Shown here: positions 21,125 to 33,622 of the stretch, in pieces
Numbering within the stretch: position 1 is the stretch's first letter
Layout: the number at the start of each line of letters is the position of its first letter
NCBI RefSeq assembly: GCF_025244905.1
Contig: NZ_CP104285.1
Coordinates: 1,550,001 to 1,614,000, forward strand
Origin: Enterobacter mori
GTDB lineage: Bacteria; Pseudomonadota; Gammaproteobacteria; Enterobacterales; Enterobacteriaceae
DNA length: 64,000 bases
Reading direction: 5' to 3'
Made by a program: the position numbers and the translations under genes
The notes under the pieces: model-generated
What the model was told of the DNA's origin: nothing
Seen by the model: only the letters and a program-made list of their open reading frames with translations
The model's database searches: none

Positions 21125-22098
21125 TTGCGCGCATCTGGTCCGGTGAATCACCACTGTGGCGACTGCTTCTGCCGCTCTCCTGGCTGTATGGTCTGGTGAG
21201 CGGTGCCATTCGTCTGATGTACCGCCTGGGGCTGAAGCGCGCCTGGCGCGCACCGGTTCCGGTTGTGGTGGTCGGTAACCTGACCGCAGGTGGGAACGGC
21301 AAAACGCCGGTGGTGATCTGGCTGGTGGAGCAGTTGCAAAAACGCGGTATTCGCCCAGGGGTTGTATCGCGCGGCTATGGTGGTAAAGCGACGCACTATC
21401 CCCTTCTGCTTACGGCGGATACAACAACTGCCGAAGCGGGTGATGAACCTGTCCTGATCTCTCAGCGGACAGGTGTGCCGGTTGCGGTCTCACCGGTGCG
21501 CAGCGACGCCGTTCAGGCGCTTCTTGCCGGGCACGCGGTGGACATCATTATCACCGACGATGGCCTTCAGCATTACGCGCTAGCGCGTGATAAAGAGATT
21601 GTGGTCATCGACGGTGTGCGCCGTTTTGGCAACGGCTGGTGGCTGCCCGCCGGGCCGATGCGTGAACGCGCGTCGCGCCTTCAGTCCGTTGATGCGATCA
21701 TTGTTAACGGTGGCCAGGCAAAGCCTGGGGAAATCCCTATGCATCTTCAGCCTGGCAGGGCGGTTAACCTGTTAACGGGCGAGCGTAAGGCGGTTGAACA
21801 ACTGCCTGCGCTGGTGGCGATGGCGGGTATTGGCCACCCTCCGCGCTTCTTTGCGACGCTGGAGCAGTGCGGTGCCCGGCTGGAAAAACGCGTTCCGCTG
21901 GCCGACCACCAGGCGCTGGTGGAAGGTCAGGTAGACGCCCTGACCGTCCCCGGGCAGTCGCTGATCATGACCGAAAAAGATGCGGTGAAATGCCGCGCCT
22001 TTGCGAAAGATAACTGGTGGTATCTGCCGGTTGACGCTGAACTCAGCGGCGAGCAGCCGGAACACTTGCTCAAGGAACTGATTGCGTTGGTGCAGTAA
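21121..22098 (+). CDS. lpxK: Tetraacyldisaccharide 4'-kinase
   Basis: A 325-residue membrane-associated kinase that adds the 4'-phosphate in lipid A synthesis, just upstream of Kdo addition. It has an N-terminal membrane helix and an unusual P-loop '[14 protein letters not shown]' (about residues 51-64), the LpxK signature. The length is close to E. coli's 328. It overlaps msbA by four bases. No terminator is evident before ycaQ. Confidence 0.98.
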   Translation: MIARIWSGESPLWRLLLPLSWLYGLVSGAIRLMYRLGLKRAWRAPVPVVVVGNLTAGGNGKTPVVIWLVEQLQKRGIRPGVVSRGYGGKATHYPLLLTADTTTAEAGDEPVLISQRTGVPVAVSPVRSDAVQALLAGHAVDIIITDDGLQHYALARDKEIVVIDGVRRFGNGWWLPAGPMRERASRLQSVDAIIVNGGQAKPGEIPMHLQPGRAVNLLTGERKAVEQLPALVAMAGIGHPPRFFATLEQCGARLEKRVPLADHQALVEGQVDALTVPGQSLIMTEKDAVKCRAFAKDNWWYLPVDAELSGEQPEHLLKELIALVQ

Positions 22099-22142
22099 AG
22101 GCTTACGCGGTTCTGGTGGTGCTTTGACTGACAGGAAAACGC

Positions 22143-23372
22143 ATGTCTTTACCGCAACTCTCGCTAACAGCTGCACGTCATTTACACCTTGCCGCGCAGG
22201 GGCTGCTTAAAAAGCCTCGCCGTCGCGCACTACCCTCTGACATTCTCTCCACCGTGCAGCGCATGTCGTTGCTGCAAATCGATACCATCAACATCGTGGC
22301 ACGAAGCCCTTACCTGGTGCTCTTCAGCCGCCTGGGAAATTATCAGCCGCAGTGGCTGGACAATGCGCTTAGCCAGGGTGAGCTAATGGAATACTGGGCA
22401 CATGAAGCCTGTTTCCTGCCCCGCAGTGATTTCGCGCTGATTCGTCACCGCATGCTCTCTCCGGATAAGATGGGCTGGAAATATCGTCAGGAGTGGATGC
22501 ATGAACACGCCGCTGAAATTGAGCAGCTTATCGCGCATATTCAGGAAAACGGTCCAGTGCGTTCGGCTGATTTTGAACACCCGCGCAAAGGCACCAGCGG
22601 CTGGTGGGAGTGGAAGCCGCACAAACGTCATCTCGAAGGGCTGTTCACCTCTGGAAAAGTCATGGTGATTGAGCGGCGTAACTTTCAGCGCGTATACGAC
22701 CTGACGCACCGCGTGATGCCGCACTGGGACGACGAGCGTGACCTGCTTACGCAGGAAGCGGCCGAAGCCATCATGCTGGAGAACAGCGCCCGCAGTCTGG
22801 GGATTTTTCGCCCGCAATGGCTGGCAGACTACTACCGACTCCGTCAGCCCGCGCTAAAACCCTTGCTGGAGGTGTGGCAGCGCGAGCAGCGCGTCATACC
22901 TGTCACTGTCGAAACGCTGGGCGAGATGTGGCTGCATGCCGATTTGCTCCCGCTTTTACCTCAGGCGCAGGAAGGTAAGCTCCAGGCCACACACAGCGCG
23001 GTACTGTCACCTTTCGACCCGGTCGTCTGGGACAGAAAGCGGGCCGAGCAGCTGTTTAATTTCAGCTACCGGCTGGAGTGTTACACCCCCGCGCCAAAAC
23101 GCCAATACGGCTACTTCGTTTTGCCTTTGCTGCATAAAGGGCAACTGGTGGGACGCATGGATGCCAAAATGCACCGCAAAACCGGGACGCTTGAAATCAT
23201 CGCGCTGTATCTTGAAGACGGGGTTAAGGCGACGGCGACCCTGGAGAAAGGATTATCATCCGCCATTAGCGAATTTGCGCGCTGGCAAGGGGCGAGCAGC
23301 GTGACGCTGGGCCGTATGCCGGACGGGCTGTTTACGACCTGCCGAAGTGGTTGGGAAACAGACACTCCCTGA
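22143..23372 (+). CDS. ycaQ: Winged-helix DNA glycosylase YcaQ (interstrand crosslink repair)
   Basis: A 409-residue HTH_42-family protein. The E. coli homologue is a DNA glycosylase that unhooks interstrand crosslinks made by nitrogen mustards. The catalytic Q-x-D motif is present as 'LLQIDTINIVARS' (Q45, D47). The C-terminal half has the family blocks 'VLSPFDPVVWDRKRAEQLF' and 'GRMDAKMHRK'. The length matches E. coli within one residue. It lies 44 bases after lpxK on the same strand and before ycaR-kdsB, so it is probably carried on the msbA-lpxK-kdsB transcript. Confidence 0.93.
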   Translation: MSLPQLSLTAARHLHLAAQGLLKKPRRRALPSDILSTVQRMSLLQIDTINIVARSPYLVLFSRLGNYQPQWLDNALSQGELMEYWAHEACFLPRSDFALIRHRMLSPDKMGWKYRQEWMHEHAAEIEQLIAHIQENGPVRSADFEHPRKGTSGWWEWKPHKRHLEGLFTSGKVMVIERRNFQRVYDLTHRVMPHWDDERDLLTQEAAEAIMLENSARSLGIFRPQWLADYYRLRQPALKPLLEVWQREQRVIPVTVETLGEMWLHADLLPLLPQAQEGKLQATHSAVLSPFDPVVWDRKRAEQLFNFSYRLECYTPAPKRQYGYFVLPLLHKGQLVGRMDAKMHRKTGTLEIIALYLEDGVKATATLEKGLSSAISEFARWQGASSVTLGRMPDGLFTTCRSGWETDTP

Positions 23373-23417
23373 AAAGGGAATGTGTTAAGCTTTAGCGATA
23401 ACCCATACGGAGGAACT

Positions 23418-24343
<926 letters not shown>

Positions 24344-24355
24344 TCTTCTTGCCTC

Positions 24356-24377
24356 CATCCCTCCTTTCGGGGGGATG
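24356..24377 (+). terminator. Possible terminator after kdsB
   Basis: CATCCCTCC (24356-24364) pairs with GGGGGGATG (24369-24377), one G-T pair, loop TTTC. No immediate T-run follows, though TTTTTCC comes 15 bases later, so intrinsic termination is uncertain. Confidence 0.45.
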
Positions 24378-24487
24378 TTCTCACCCCACAATTTTTCCTT
24401 TCTTACCCATTATTGATCTCTTCCGGGTGACATACGTTGCTCACGCGCTCATTATAAAAGCAGTAGACTTAATGGGGGTAATCTCAT

Positions 24488-25381
24488 ATGGAACAGCTGC
24501 GTGCCGAACTGAGCCATCTGCTTGGCGAGACGTTGAGCCGAGTCGAGTGTGTGAATGAAAAGGCGGATACCGCACTTTGGGCGCTGTATGACAGTCATGG
24601 AAACCCAATGCCTCTCATGGCCAGAAGCTTTACTTCACCCGGCGTCGCCAGACAGTTGGCATGGAAAATGTCGATGCTGGCAAGGGAGGGTACGGTGCGA
24701 ATGCCGACGGTTTACGGTGTCATGACGCATGAGGAACACCCCGGCCCGGATGTCCTGCTCATTGAGCGCCTGCGCGGCGTCTCTGTGGAAGCCCCGGCGC
24801 GCACGCCGGACCGCTGGGAACAGCTGAAAGATCAGATCGTCGAAGCGTTACTGGCCTGGCACCGGCAGGATAGCCGCGGGCTCGTCGGCCCGGTCGACAG
24901 CACCCAGGAAAACCTGTGGCCGCTCTGGTATCGTCAGCGGGTCGAAGTGCTGTGGGGAACGCTTAACCAGTTCAACAACACCGGTTTAACCATGCAGGAC
25001 AAACGCATTCTGTTTCGCACCCGCGAGTGCTTGCCTGCGCTGTTTGAGGGCTTTAACGACAACTGCGTGCTGATACACGGCAATTTTACCCTGCGCAGCA
25101 TGCTGAAAGATCCCCGCAGCGACCAGCTGTTGGCGATGGTTGGGCCGGGCATTATGCTCTGGGCACCGCGCGAGTACGAACTGTTCAGACTCTGCGACAG
25201 CGCCTCTGCGGAAGGTTTGCTCTGGCACTATCTGCAACGGGCACCTGTCGCGGAGGCATTTCTCTGGCGGCGCTGGCTCTATTTGCTCTGGGATGAAGTG
25301 GCGCAACTGGTGAATACCGGACGGTTCAATCGCGCCAACTTCGACCTGGCGACAAAATCACTCTTGCCCTGGCTCGCATGA
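24488..25381 (+). CDS. ycbJ: Uncharacterised kinase-fold protein YcbJ
   Basis: A 297-residue protein of the phosphotransferase/protein-kinase-like fold (APH-type). An HGN motif ('VLIHGNFTLRSML', about residues 192-204) takes the place of the HGD catalytic loop of aminoglycoside phosphotransferases; the metal aspartate that normally follows is not obvious. It is similar to E. coli YcbJ, whose substrate is unknown. There are no membrane segments. The ATG follows GGGGGTAA. Its 3' end overlaps the convergent elyC by 24 bases. Confidence 0.88.
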   Translation: MEQLRAELSHLLGETLSRVECVNEKADTALWALYDSHGNPMPLMARSFTSPGVARQLAWKMSMLAREGTVRMPTVYGVMTHEEHPGPDVLLIERLRGVSVEAPARTPDRWEQLKDQIVEALLAWHRQDSRGLVGPVDSTQENLWPLWYRQRVEVLWGTLNQFNNTGLTMQDKRILFRTRECLPALFEGFNDNCVLIHGNFTLRSMLKDPRSDQLLAMVGPGIMLWAPREYELFRLCDSASAEGLLWHYLQRAPVAEAFLWRRWLYLLWDEVAQLVNTGRFNRANFDLATKSLLPWLA

Positions 25382-26137
25382 CGCGCCTTTCAGCCATTGC
25401 CAGAGGCGTCCGAGCGTCTCGTAACCGACACGGTCGCTGTGCATCAACCAGACCGGGGACGGGATTGCTCGTTCCCACGGGTTAAGCGGCGCGTTGATCG
25501 CTATCTGGTTAGCCGGTGCGGGTAGGGGATGTAATCCCTGTTTCTCGAAGAATATCATTGCCCTCGGTAAATGCGACGCCGATGTCACGAGCAGGAACGG
25601 CACATCGCCGATGGCCTGCTTCACCGCGGCGGCTTCCTCTTCGGTGTCTTTTGGGCTGTCCAGGGTGATGATAGACGAACGCGGCACGCCCAGTGATTCA
25701 GCGACGCGTGCGCCGGCCTCCGCCGTACTCACCGGGTTTGTTTGTGCGGCGGCTCCGGTGAAGATCATTTTCGATCCCGGATTAGCAAGCCACAGGCGGA
25801 TACCTTCGTTCAGGCGCGGCAGGCTGTTGTTGATCAGATTAGAGCTGGGTGCCCAGTTCGGATCCCAGGTATACCCACCACCCAATACCACGATGTACTC
25901 CACTTTCTGATTTCCCTGCCAGGTCGGGTACTTATTTTCGATAGGGCGTAACAGACCATCCGCGACCGGCTGCAGGCTCAGCAGCAGCAGCATCAGCCAG
26001 CCGAGCGTGATAAGCGTTTTGCCACTTTTCTGAAAGCGACTGAACCACACCAGTGCCAGCCCCAGCGCGATGAGAAGCAGCAGCAGGGGAAGGGGAAGCA
26101 TCATGCCTCCGATGTATTTTTTTAGGGTAAAAAGCAT
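25358..26137 (-). CDS. elyC: Envelope biogenesis factor ElyC
   Basis: A 259-residue inner-membrane protein with two N-terminal hydrophobic helices (about residues 13-32 and 40-58). A periplasmic DUF218 domain follows, containing 'IVVLGGGYTWD', 'IFTGAAAQ' and 'TSASHLPRAM'. In E. coli ElyC is needed for peptidoglycan synthesis at low temperature and affects envelope quality control. The length equals E. coli ElyC (YcbC). It is divergent from cmoM and overlaps the end of ycbJ. Confidence 0.95.
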   Translation of the reverse strand: MLFTLKKYIGGMMLPLPLLLLLIALGLALVWFSRFQKSGKTLITLGWLMLLLLSLQPVADGLLRPIENKYPTWQGNQKVEYIVVLGGGYTWDPNWAPSSNLINNSLPRLNEGIRLWLANPGSKMIFTGAAAQTNPVSTAEAGARVAESLGVPRSSIITLDSPKDTEEEAAAVKQAIGDVPFLLVTSASHLPRAMIFFEKQGLHPLPAPANQIAINAPLNPWERAIPSPVWLMHSDRVGYETLGRLWQWLKGASCEPGQE

Positions 26138-26261
26138 CCTTTTTGGTTCCTTTTTTAACCATACAGCAGGCGATTACCCGTGATATTACACCAGAGTGGT
26201 TCATTCTCCGCGCGGGTGTGACAAAATAGCGGTTTTGCAGTGAGCGAGTGGAACCTTCCCA

Positions 26262-27041
26262 ATGCGGGATCGCAATTTTGATGACATCGCGGAAAAGTTT
26301 TCGCGCAACATTTATGGCACCACCAAAGGTCAGCTTCGTCAGACGATCCTCTGGCAGGATCTGGACAAGCTGTTGGCGGAGATGGGTGACCGACGGTTGC
26401 GCGTGCTTGATGCCGGTGGCGGGGAAGGTCAGACTGCAATTCTGATGGCGCAGCGGGGGCACCACGTCACGCTTTGCGATCTTTCTGCCGAGATGGTTAC
26501 TCGCGCCGAACGCGCGGCAGAAGAGAAAGGTGTGAGCGACAACATGCATTTTATACATTGCGCCGCTCAGGACATTCCCCAGCATTTGGAAACGCAGGTT
26601 GATCTGATATTGTTTCATGCTGTACTCGAATGGGTCGCGGAACCGCAAGCCATGTTAAAAACGCTGTGGTCGATGTTGCGTCCGGGCGGTGCGTTATCGC
26701 TAATGTTCTACAATGCAAACGGTCTGCTGATGCGAAACGTGCTGGTGGGCAATTTTGGCTACGTGCAGCAGGGGATGTATAAAAAGAAACGGCGCACGCT
26801 ATCGCCGGATTTCCCACGTGAACCGCAGCAGGTCTATGGCTGGCTGGAGGAGATTGGTTGGGAGATCACCGGTAAAACAGGCGTGAGGGTGTTTCATGAT
26901 TATCTGCGTGATAAACAAAAACAGCATGACTGTTTAGACGCCTTAACAGAAATAGAAACGCGGTATTGCCGCCAGGAGCCTTATCTGAGCCTTGGTCGCT
27001 ATATACACGTCACCGCGCGCAAGCCGCAGAAGCAAGGATAA
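26262..27041 (+). CDS. cmoM: tRNA 5-carboxymethoxyuridine methyltransferase
   Basis: A 259-residue SAM-dependent methyltransferase (formerly SmtA) that methylates cmo5U to mcmo5U at the wobble position of certain tRNAs. Motif I 'VLDAGGGEGQT' is at about residues 48-58 and a motif 'LILFHAVLEWV' follows near residue 115. It is slightly shorter than E. coli's 261 at the C-terminus. It is first gene of the cmoM-mukFEB operon, with mukF starting three bases after its stop. Confidence 0.96.
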   Translation: MRDRNFDDIAEKFSRNIYGTTKGQLRQTILWQDLDKLLAEMGDRRLRVLDAGGGEGQTAILMAQRGHHVTLCDLSAEMVTRAERAAEEKGVSDNMHFIHCAAQDIPQHLETQVDLILFHAVLEWVAEPQAMLKTLWSMLRPGGALSLMFYNANGLLMRNVLVGNFGYVQQGMYKKKRRTLSPDFPREPQQVYGWLEEIGWEITGKTGVRVFHDYLRDKQKQHDCLDALTEIETRYCRQEPYLSLGRYIHVTARKPQKQG

Positions 27042-27044
27042 TCT

Positions 27045-28367
27045 ATGAGTGAATTTTCCCAGACAGTCCCCGAACTGGTTGCCTGGGCCAGGAAAAACGA
27101 TTTCTCCATCTCGCTGCCGGTAGACAGACTCTCCTTCCTGCTGGCGGTTGCCACGCTGAACGGCGAACGGCTGGATGGTGAAATGAGCGAGGGTGAACTG
27201 GTGGATGCGTTCCGCCATGTCAGTGATGCGTTTGAGCAAACCAGCGAAACCATTAGCGTGCGTGCCAACAACGCAATCAACGATATGGTGCGTCAACGTC
27301 TGCTGAACCGCTTTACCAGCGAGCAGGCGGAAGGAAACGCCATTTATCGTCTGACGCCTCTGGGGATCGGCATTACCGATTACTACATTCGCCAGCGCGA
27401 GTTTTCGACGCTGCGTCTCTCCATGCAGCTCTCGATCGTGGCGGGCGAGCTTAAGCGCGCCGCCGACGCGGCAGATGAAAACGGTGACGAATTCCACTGG
27501 CACCGCAACGTTTACGCGCCGCTGAAGTACTCGGTGGCTGAGATTTTCGACAGCATCGATCTGACCCAGCGTCTGATGGATGAACAGCAGCAGCAGGTGA
27601 AAGACGATATCGCTCAATTGCTGAATAAAGACTGGCGTGCAGCCATCTCCAGCTGTGAACTTTTATTGTCAGAAACCTCCGGTACGCTGCGTGAGCTGCA
27701 GGATACGCTGGAAGCCGCAGGCGACAAGCTTCAGGCCAATCTGCTCCGCATCCAGGATGCGACCATGGCGCACGACGACCTACACTTTGTCGACCGTCTG
27801 GTCTTCGATCTGCAAAGCAAACTCGATCGTATTATTAGCTGGGGCCAGCAGTCGATCGACCTGTGGATCGGCTACGACCGACACGTGCATAAATTTATCC
27901 GTACCGCGATCGATATGGATAAAAACCGCGTCTTCGCTCAGCGTCTGCGTCAGTCGGTACAAACCTATTTCGATGCCCCGTGGGCGCTGACCTACGCGAA
28001 TGCCGACCGTCTGCTGGATATGCGCGACGAAGAGATGGCGCTGCGTGATGAAGAGGTTACCGGTGAATTGCCACCGGATCTGGAATACGAAGAATTTAAC
28101 GAAATTCGCGAACAACTTGCGGCGATGATCGAAGAACAGCTCGCTGTCTACAAAACCAGACAAGCACCGCTGGATCTTGGTCTCGTGGTGCGCGACTATC
28201 TGGCGCAATATCCTCGTGCGCGGCACTTTGACGTTGCCCGCATCGTAGTAGACCAGGCGGTGCGCCTGGGCATCGCGCAAGCAGATTTCACCGGACTGCC
28301 GCCGAAGTGGCAGCCGATCAACGATTACGGAGCCAAGGTACAGGCGCATGTCATTGACAAATATTGA
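27045..28367 (+). CDS. mukF: Chromosome partition protein MukF (kleisin)
   Basis: A 440-residue kleisin subunit of the MukBEF condensin. It has an N-terminal winged helix for dimerisation, a helical middle region that binds MukE, and a C-terminal winged helix that binds the MukB head. The length equals E. coli MukF. AAGGA precedes the ATG. It overlaps mukE by 20 bases, indicating coupled translation and balanced subunit synthesis. Confidence 0.98.
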   Translation: MSEFSQTVPELVAWARKNDFSISLPVDRLSFLLAVATLNGERLDGEMSEGELVDAFRHVSDAFEQTSETISVRANNAINDMVRQRLLNRFTSEQAEGNAIYRLTPLGIGITDYYIRQREFSTLRLSMQLSIVAGELKRAADAADENGDEFHWHRNVYAPLKYSVAEIFDSIDLTQRLMDEQQQQVKDDIAQLLNKDWRAAISSCELLLSETSGTLRELQDTLEAAGDKLQANLLRIQDATMAHDDLHFVDRLVFDLQSKLDRIISWGQQSIDLWIGYDRHVHKFIRTAIDMDKNRVFAQRLRQSVQTYFDAPWALTYANADRLLDMRDEEMALRDEEVTGELPPDLEYEEFNEIREQLAAMIEEQLAVYKTRQAPLDLGLVVRDYLAQYPRARHFDVARIVVDQAVRLGIAQADFTGLPPKWQPINDYGAKVQAHVIDKY

Positions 28368-29052
28368 ACAAGTGATGCCAGTGAAGCTGGCACAGGCGCT
28401 GGCGAATCCGTTATTTCCGGCGCTGGACAGCCAGCTGCGTGCCGGTCGTCACATTGGTCTTGACGAGCTGGATAATCACGCTTTTTTGATGGACTTCCAG
28501 GAATACCTGGAAGAGTTTTACGCGCGCTACAACGTGGAGCTGATTCGCGCGCCGGAAGGGTTTTTCTACCTGCGCCCGCGCTCAACCACGCTGATCCCGC
28601 GTTCCGTGCTCTCCGAGCTGGATATGATGGTCGGCAAAATTCTCTGCTACCTCTACCTCAGCCCGGAACGTCTGGCGAATGAAGGGATTTTCACTCAGCA
28701 GGAACTCTACGATGAACTGCTGTCGCTGGCAGATGAAAGCAAACTACTGAAGCTGGTGAACAACCGTTCGACAGGTTCCGATCTTGACCGTCAGAAATTA
28801 CAGGAAAAAGTTCGCTCTTCCCTGAACCGTCTGCGTCGTTTGGGCATGGTCTGGTTTATGGGCCATGACAGCAGCAAATTCCGCATTACGGAATCCGTCT
28901 TCCGCTTTGGCGCCGACGTGCGCGCGGGTGACGACGCCCGTGAAGCGCAGCTGCGCATGATCCGCGACGGTGAAGCGATGCCGGTGGAAAACCATTTGCA
29001 GCTCAATGATGAGCATGAAGAGAATCAGCCGGATAGCGGGGAGGAAGAGTAA
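28348..29052 (+). CDS. mukE: Chromosome partition protein MukE
   Basis: A 234-residue dimeric accessory (KITE-type) subunit with two winged-helix domains that bridges MukF and modulates MukB ATPase and DNA binding. The acidic C-terminus '[14 protein letters not shown]' is typical. The length equals the E. coli form. It overlaps mukF by 20 bases and mukB by one base (TAATG). Confidence 0.98.
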   Translation: MSLTNIEQVMPVKLAQALANPLFPALDSQLRAGRHIGLDELDNHAFLMDFQEYLEEFYARYNVELIRAPEGFFYLRPRSTTLIPRSVLSELDMMVGKILCYLYLSPERLANEGIFTQQELYDELLSLADESKLLKLVNNRSTGSDLDRQKLQEKVRSSLNRLRRLGMVWFMGHDSSKFRITESVFRFGADVRAGDDAREAQLRMIRDGEAMPVENHLQLNDEHEENQPDSGEEE

Positions 29053-32000
29053 TGATTGAACGCGGTAAATTTCGCTCACTAACGCTGATTAACTGGAACG
29101 GCTTCTTTGCCCGAACCTTCGATCTGGATGAGCTGGTGACGACGCTCTCCGGCGGTAACGGTGCGGGTAAATCCACCACCATGGCGGCATTTGTGACGGC
29201 GCTGATCCCCGATTTGACGCTGCTGCACTTCCGTAACACCACCGAAGCGGGCGCGACAAGCGGCTCTCGTGATAAGGGTCTGCACGGTAAGCTGAAGGCC
29301 GGTGTCTGTTATTCGGTGCTGGACGTCATCAACTCCCGTCACCAGCGCGTTGTGGTGGGCGTGCGTCTGCAGCAGGTTGCCGGTCGCGACCGTAAAGTGG
29401 ATATCAAACCGTTCGCCATCCAGGGGCTGCCAACGTCCGTGCAGCCGACGGCGCTGCTGACGGAAACCCTGAACGAACGCCAGGCGCGCGTACTGACGCT
29501 GCAGGAGCTGAAAGACAAGCTCGAAGCCATCGAAGGCGTGCAGTTCAAACAGTTCAACTCCATTACCGATTACCACTCCCTGATGTTCGACCTGGGCGTG
29601 GTGGCGCGACGTCTGCGCACGGCATCAGACCGTAGCAAATACTACCGCCTGATCGAAGCGTCTCTGTACGGCGGTATCTCCAGCGCGATTACCCGCTCCC
29701 TGCGCGACTACCTGCTGCCGGAAAACAGCGGCGTGCGTAAGGCCTTCCAGGATATGGAAGCCGCGTTGCGTGAAAACCGCATGACGCTGGAAGCCATTCG
29801 CGTTACCCAGTCTGACCGCGACCTGTTTAAACACCTTATTAGCGAAGCCACTAACTACGTGGCGGCGGACTATATGCGTCACGCCAACGAGCGCCGCATT
29901 CATCTCGATCAGGCATTAGAGTACCGTCGTGAGCTGTTTACCTCGCGTAAACAGCTGGTGGCCGAGCAGTACAAGCACGTCGAAATGGCGCGCGAGCTGG
30001 GTGAGCACAACGGTGCCGAGGGTGACCTGGAAGCGGATTACCAGGCCGCCAGCGATCACCTGAACCTGGTGCAGACCGCACTGCGTCAGCAGGAAAAAAT
30101 CGAGCGCTATGAAGCAGACCTCGATGAGCTGCAAATTCGCCTTGAAGAGCAAAACGAAGTGGTGGCTGAAGCCGCCGACATGCAGGAAGAGAACGAAGCC
30201 CGTGCCGAAGCCGCCGAGCTGGAAGTGGATGAGCTAAAAAGCCAGCTTGCCGATTACCAGCAGGCGCTGGACGTGCAGCAGACGCGTGCTATTCAATACA
30301 ATCAGGCCCTGCAGGCGTTACAGCGCGCCAAAGAGCTGTGTCATTTGCCTGACTTAACGCCAGAAAGCGCCGATGAATGGCTGGATACTTTCCAGGCAAA
30401 AGAGCAGGAAGCCACTGAGAAACTCCTGTCACTCGATCAGAAAATGAGCGTCGCACAAACGGCGCACAGCCAGTTTGAACAGGCTTACCAGCTGGTGGTG
30501 GCGATTAACGGTCCGCTGGCGCGTAATGAAGCCTGGGACGTCGCCCGCGAACTGTTGCGCGACGGGGTGAACCAGCGCCATCTGGCTGAGCAGGTTCAGC
30601 CGCTGCGTATGCGCCTCAACGAGCTGGAGCAGCGCCTGCGCGAGCAGCAGGAAGCCGAGCGTCTGCTGGCGGAATTCTGCAAGCGTCAGGGGAAAAATTA
30701 CGATTTCGACGAGCTTGAGGCTTTGCATCAGGAGCTTGAAGCGCGTATTGCGGCACTTTCAGACAGTGTATCCAACGCCAGCGAACAGCGTATGACGCTG
30801 CGCCAGGAGATGGAGCAGCTTCAGTCCCGCTCGCAAAAACTGTTGCAGCGTGCGCCGGTCTGGCTGGCAGCTCAAAGCAGCCTGAGCCAGCTTAGCGAAC
30901 AGTGCGGCGAAGAGTTTGAGTCCAGTCAGGAAGTGACAGAATACCTCCAGCAGCTACTGGAGCGCGAACGCGAAGCGATTGTTGAGCGTGACGAAGTGGG
31001 TGCCCGCAAGCGCGACGTCGATGAAGAGATTGAACGCTTAAGCCAGCCGGGCGGTGCGGAAGATGCGCGCCTGAATACCCTGGCAGAGCGTTTCGGCGGT
31101 GTACTGCTGTCCGAAATTTATGACGATGTTGGCCTGGATGATGCGCCGTACTTCTCCGCGCTGTATGGCCCGTCGCGTAATGCAATTGTCGTCCCGGATC
31201 TGTCGCTGATTTCTGAGCAGCTGGCAGGACTGGAAGATTGCCCGGAAGATCTCTACCTGATCGAAGGCGATCCGCAGTCGTTTGATGACAGCGTATTCAG
31301 CGTCGACGAGCTGGAAAAAGCGGTGGTGGTGAAAATCGCTGACCGTCAGTGGCGCTATTCTCGCTTCCCGGAACTGCCGCTGTTTGGCCGCGCCGCGCGT
31401 GAAAACCGTATTGAAAGCCTGCACGCCGAGCGTGAAACGCTCTCTGAACGCTTTGCAACGCTGTCGTTTGACGTGCAGAAAACCCAGCGTTTGCACCAGG
31501 CATTCAGCCGCTTTATCGGTAGCCATCTTGCCGTGGCCTTTGACGCGGATCCGGAAGCAGAAATTCGCAAGCTCAATACCCGTCGTGGTGAACTTGAGCG
31601 CGCGATTGCTAATCATGAAAGTGACAACCAGCAGAGCCGCGTCCAGTTTGAACAGGCGAAAGAGGGCGTCGCCGCCCTTAACCGCATCCTGCCGCGCCTG
31701 AATCTGCTGGCTGATGACACGCTGGCTGACCGCGTAGATGAAATCCAGGAACGTCTGGATGAAGCGCAGGAAGCCGCGCGTTTTGTACAACAGCACGGTA
31801 ATCAGCTGGCGAAGCTGGAGCCGGTCATCTCCGTTCTTCAAAGCGACCCGGAGCAGTTCGAGCAGTTAAAAGAAGATTACGCCTGGTCACAGCAGGTGCA
31901 GCGTGAAGCGCGTCAGCAGGCGTTTGCCCTGACGGAAGTGGTACAGCGTCGCGCCCACTTCGGCTACTCCGATTCAGCAGAAATGCTGAGCGGAAACAGC

Positions 32001-33500
32001 GATCTGAATGAAAAGCTGCGTCAGCGCCTGGAGCAGGCTGAAGCCGAGCGTACCCGCGCGCGTGAAGCCATGCGTACGCATGCCGCACAGCTGAGCCAGT
32101 ACAGTCAGGTCATGGCCTCGCTGAAAAGCTCCTTCGATACCAAGAAAGAGCTGTTGAACGATCTGCACAAAGAGCTGCAGGATATTGGCGTTCGTGCCGA
32201 CAGCGGTGCGGAAGAACGTGCGCGCATTCGTCGCGATGAACTGCACAGCCAACTGAGCAACAACCGAGCTCGCCGCAATCAGCTCGAAAAAGCGCTGACC
32301 TTCTGCGAAGCGGAGATGGACAACCTGACGCGTCGCCTGCGCAAGCTGGAGCGCGACTATCACGAAATGCGTGAGCAGGTTGTCACCGCGAAGGCGGGCT
32401 GGTGTGCGGTGATGCGCATGGTGAAAGACAATAACGTTGAACGTCGTCTACACCGTCGCGAGCTGGCCTATCTTTCCGGGGACGAACTGCGTTCCATGTC
32501 GGATAAAGCGTTGGGTGCACTGCGTCTGGCGGTGGCGGATAACGAACACCTGCGCGACGTGCTGCGTATGTCGGAAGATCCGAAGCGTCCTGAGCGCAAA
32601 ATCCAGTTCTTCGTGGCCGTTTATCAGCACCTGCGCGAACGTATTCGTCAGGATATCATCCGTACCGACGATCCGGTCGAAGCCATCGAACAAATGGAAA
32701 TCGAGCTGGGTCGCCTGACGGAAGAGTTGACCTCCCGCGAGCAGAAGCTGGCTATCAGCTCCCGCAGCGTGGCGAACATCATCCGTAAGACCATTCAGCG
32801 CGAACAGAACCGTATCCGCCAGCTGAACCAGGGCCTGCAGAGCGTGTCGTTTGGTCAGGTTAACAGCGTGCGTCTGAACGTGAACGTACGTGAGGCTCAC
32901 TCTACGCTGCTGGACGTGCTGTCTGAACAACACGAACAGCACCAGGATCTGTTCAACAGCAACCGTCTGACCTTCTCTGAAGCGCTGGCGAAGCTGTATC
33001 AGCGCCTGAACCCGCAGATCGATATGGGCCAGCGTACGCCGCAAACCATTGGTGAAGAGCTGCTGGATTACCGTAACTATCTGGAGATGGAAGTTGAGGT
33101 TAACCGGGGTTCCGACGGCTGGCTGCGTGCGGAATCGGGTGCGCTGTCGACGGGTGAGGCTATCGGTACCGGTATGTCGATTCTGGTGATGGTTGTCCAG
33201 AGTTGGGAAGATGAAGCGCGTCGTCTGCGCGGTAAAGACATCTCGCCATGTCGCCTGCTGTTCCTTGATGAAGCGGCGCGTCTTGATGCCCGCTCCATCG
33301 CTACGTTGTTTGAACTTTGCGATCGCCTTGATATGCAGCTCATCATCGCAGCACCGGAAAACATCAGCCCGGAAAAAGGGACGACTTACAAACTGGTACG
33401 TAAAGTATTCCAGAACAGCGAACACGTACACGTTGTCGGGTTACGCGGTTTTGCACCGCAACCACCAGAGTCATTACCGGGTACGGCAGACGCCTCCTGA
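29052..33500 (+). CDS. mukB: Chromosome partition protein MukB (SMC-like ATPase)
   Basis: A 1482-residue SMC-family protein, the motor of the MukBEF condensin that compacts and segregates the chromosome. Walker A 'GGNGAGKST' is at residues 34-42. Two long coiled coils, rich in Glu, Gln, Leu and Arg, flank a hinge around residues 660-780. The C-terminal head has the signature '[18 protein letters not shown]' and Walker B '[13 protein letters not shown]'. MukB also interacts with topoisomerase IV and with MatP, whose gene lies at the right end of this window. The length is near E. coli's 1486. Confidence 0.99.
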   Translation: MIERGKFRSLTLINWNGFFARTFDLDELVTTLSGGNGAGKSTTMAAFVTALIPDLTLLHFRNTTEAGATSGSRDKGLHGKLKAGVCYSVLDVINSRHQRVVVGVRLQQVAGRDRKVDIKPFAIQGLPTSVQPTALLTETLNERQARVLTLQELKDKLEAIEGVQFKQFNSITDYHSLMFDLGVVARRLRTASDRSKYYRLIEASLYGGISSAITRSLRDYLLPENSGVRKAFQDMEAALRENRMTLEAIRVTQSDRDLFKHLISEATNYVAADYMRHANERRIHLDQALEYRRELFTSRKQLVAEQYKHVEMARELGEHNGAEGDLEADYQAASDHLNLVQTALRQQEKIERYEADLDELQIRLEEQNEVVAEAADMQEENEARAEAAELEVDELKSQLADYQQALDVQQTRAIQYNQALQALQRAKELCHLPDLTPESADEWLDTFQAKEQEATEKLLSLDQKMSVAQTAHSQFEQAYQLVVAINGPLARNEAWDVARELLRDGVNQRHLAEQVQPLRMRLNELEQRLREQQEAERLLAEFCKRQGKNYDFDELEALHQELEARIAALSDSVSNASEQRMTLRQEMEQLQSRSQKLLQRAPVWLAAQSSLSQLSEQCGEEFESSQEVTEYLQQLLEREREAIVERDEVGARKRDVDEEIERLSQPGGAEDARLNTLAERFGGVLLSEIYDDVGLDDAPYFSALYGPSRNAIVVPDLSLISEQLAGLEDCPEDLYLIEGDPQSFDDSVFSVDELEKAVVVKIADRQWRYSRFPELPLFGRAARENRIESLHAERETLSERFATLSFDVQKTQRLHQAFSRFIGSHLAVAFDADPEAEIRKLNTRRGELERAIANHESDNQQSRVQFEQAKEGVAALNRILPRLNLLADDTLADRVDEIQERLDEAQEAARFVQQHGNQLAKLEPVISVLQSDPEQFEQLKEDYAWSQQVQREARQQAFALTEVVQRRAHFGYSDSAEMLSGNSDLNEKLRQRLEQAEAERTRAREAMRTHAAQLSQYSQVMASLKSSFDTKKELLNDLHKELQDIGVRADSGAEERARIRRDELHSQLSNNRARRNQLEKALTFCEAEMDNLTRRLRKLERDYHEMREQVVTAKAGWCAVMRMVKDNNVERRLHRRELAYLSGDELRSMSDKALGALRLAVADNEHLRDVLRMSEDPKRPERKIQFFVAVYQHLRERIRQDIIRTDDPVEAIEQMEIELGRLTEELTSREQKLAISSRSVANIIRKTIQREQNRIRQLNQGLQSVSFGQVNSVRLNVNVREAHSTLLDVLSEQHEQHQDLFNSNRLTFSEALAKLYQRLNPQIDMGQRTPQTIGEELLDYRNYLEMEVEVNRGSDGWLRAESGALSTGEAIGTGMSILVMVVQSWEDEARRLRGKDISPCRLLFLDEAARLDARSIATLFELCDRLDMQLIIAAPENISPEKGTTYKLVRKVFQNSEHVHVVGLRGFAPQPPESLPGTADAS

Positions 33501-33513
33501 GGTGTTTTGTTAC

Positions 33514-33546
33514 AAAGCGCGGCGCAGTAGCGCCGCTTTTTTTTTA
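33514..33546 (+). terminator. Terminator of cmoM-mukFEB
   Basis: GCGGCGC (33519-33525) pairs with GCGCCGC (33530-33536), loop AGTA, followed by about nine T. Confidence 0.93.
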
Positions 33547-33576
33547 CTCTTAGCTTGTGCTTACGGCTGCGTTATC

Positions 33577-33591
33577 TTTAAACTTCTTTAC
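33577..33591 (-). promoter_or_regulatory. CpxR-like box upstream of ldtD
   Basis: TTTAA-ACTTC-TTTAC on the plus strand is the complement of a GTAAA-N5-GTAAA-type CpxR repeat with one mismatch. It lies about 31 bases upstream of a TATAAT at 33623. In E. coli ldtD is induced by the Cpx envelope-stress system. Confidence 0.55.
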
Positions 33592-33622
33592 ATAAGGTAA
33601 GCCAACAGCAATTGTGCCTACC

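Noticed and set aside
24488..25381. ycbJ as an aminoglycoside phosphotransferase
   Set aside because: Only the general kinase fold and an HGN motif are visible; it matches the conserved core gene ycbJ, which is not a resistance gene.
30892..33431. Several minus-strand frames of about 100-330 codons opposite mukB
   Set aside because: Antisense shadows of a GC-rich biased gene; the protein sequences are low-information and His/Gln/Arg-rich.
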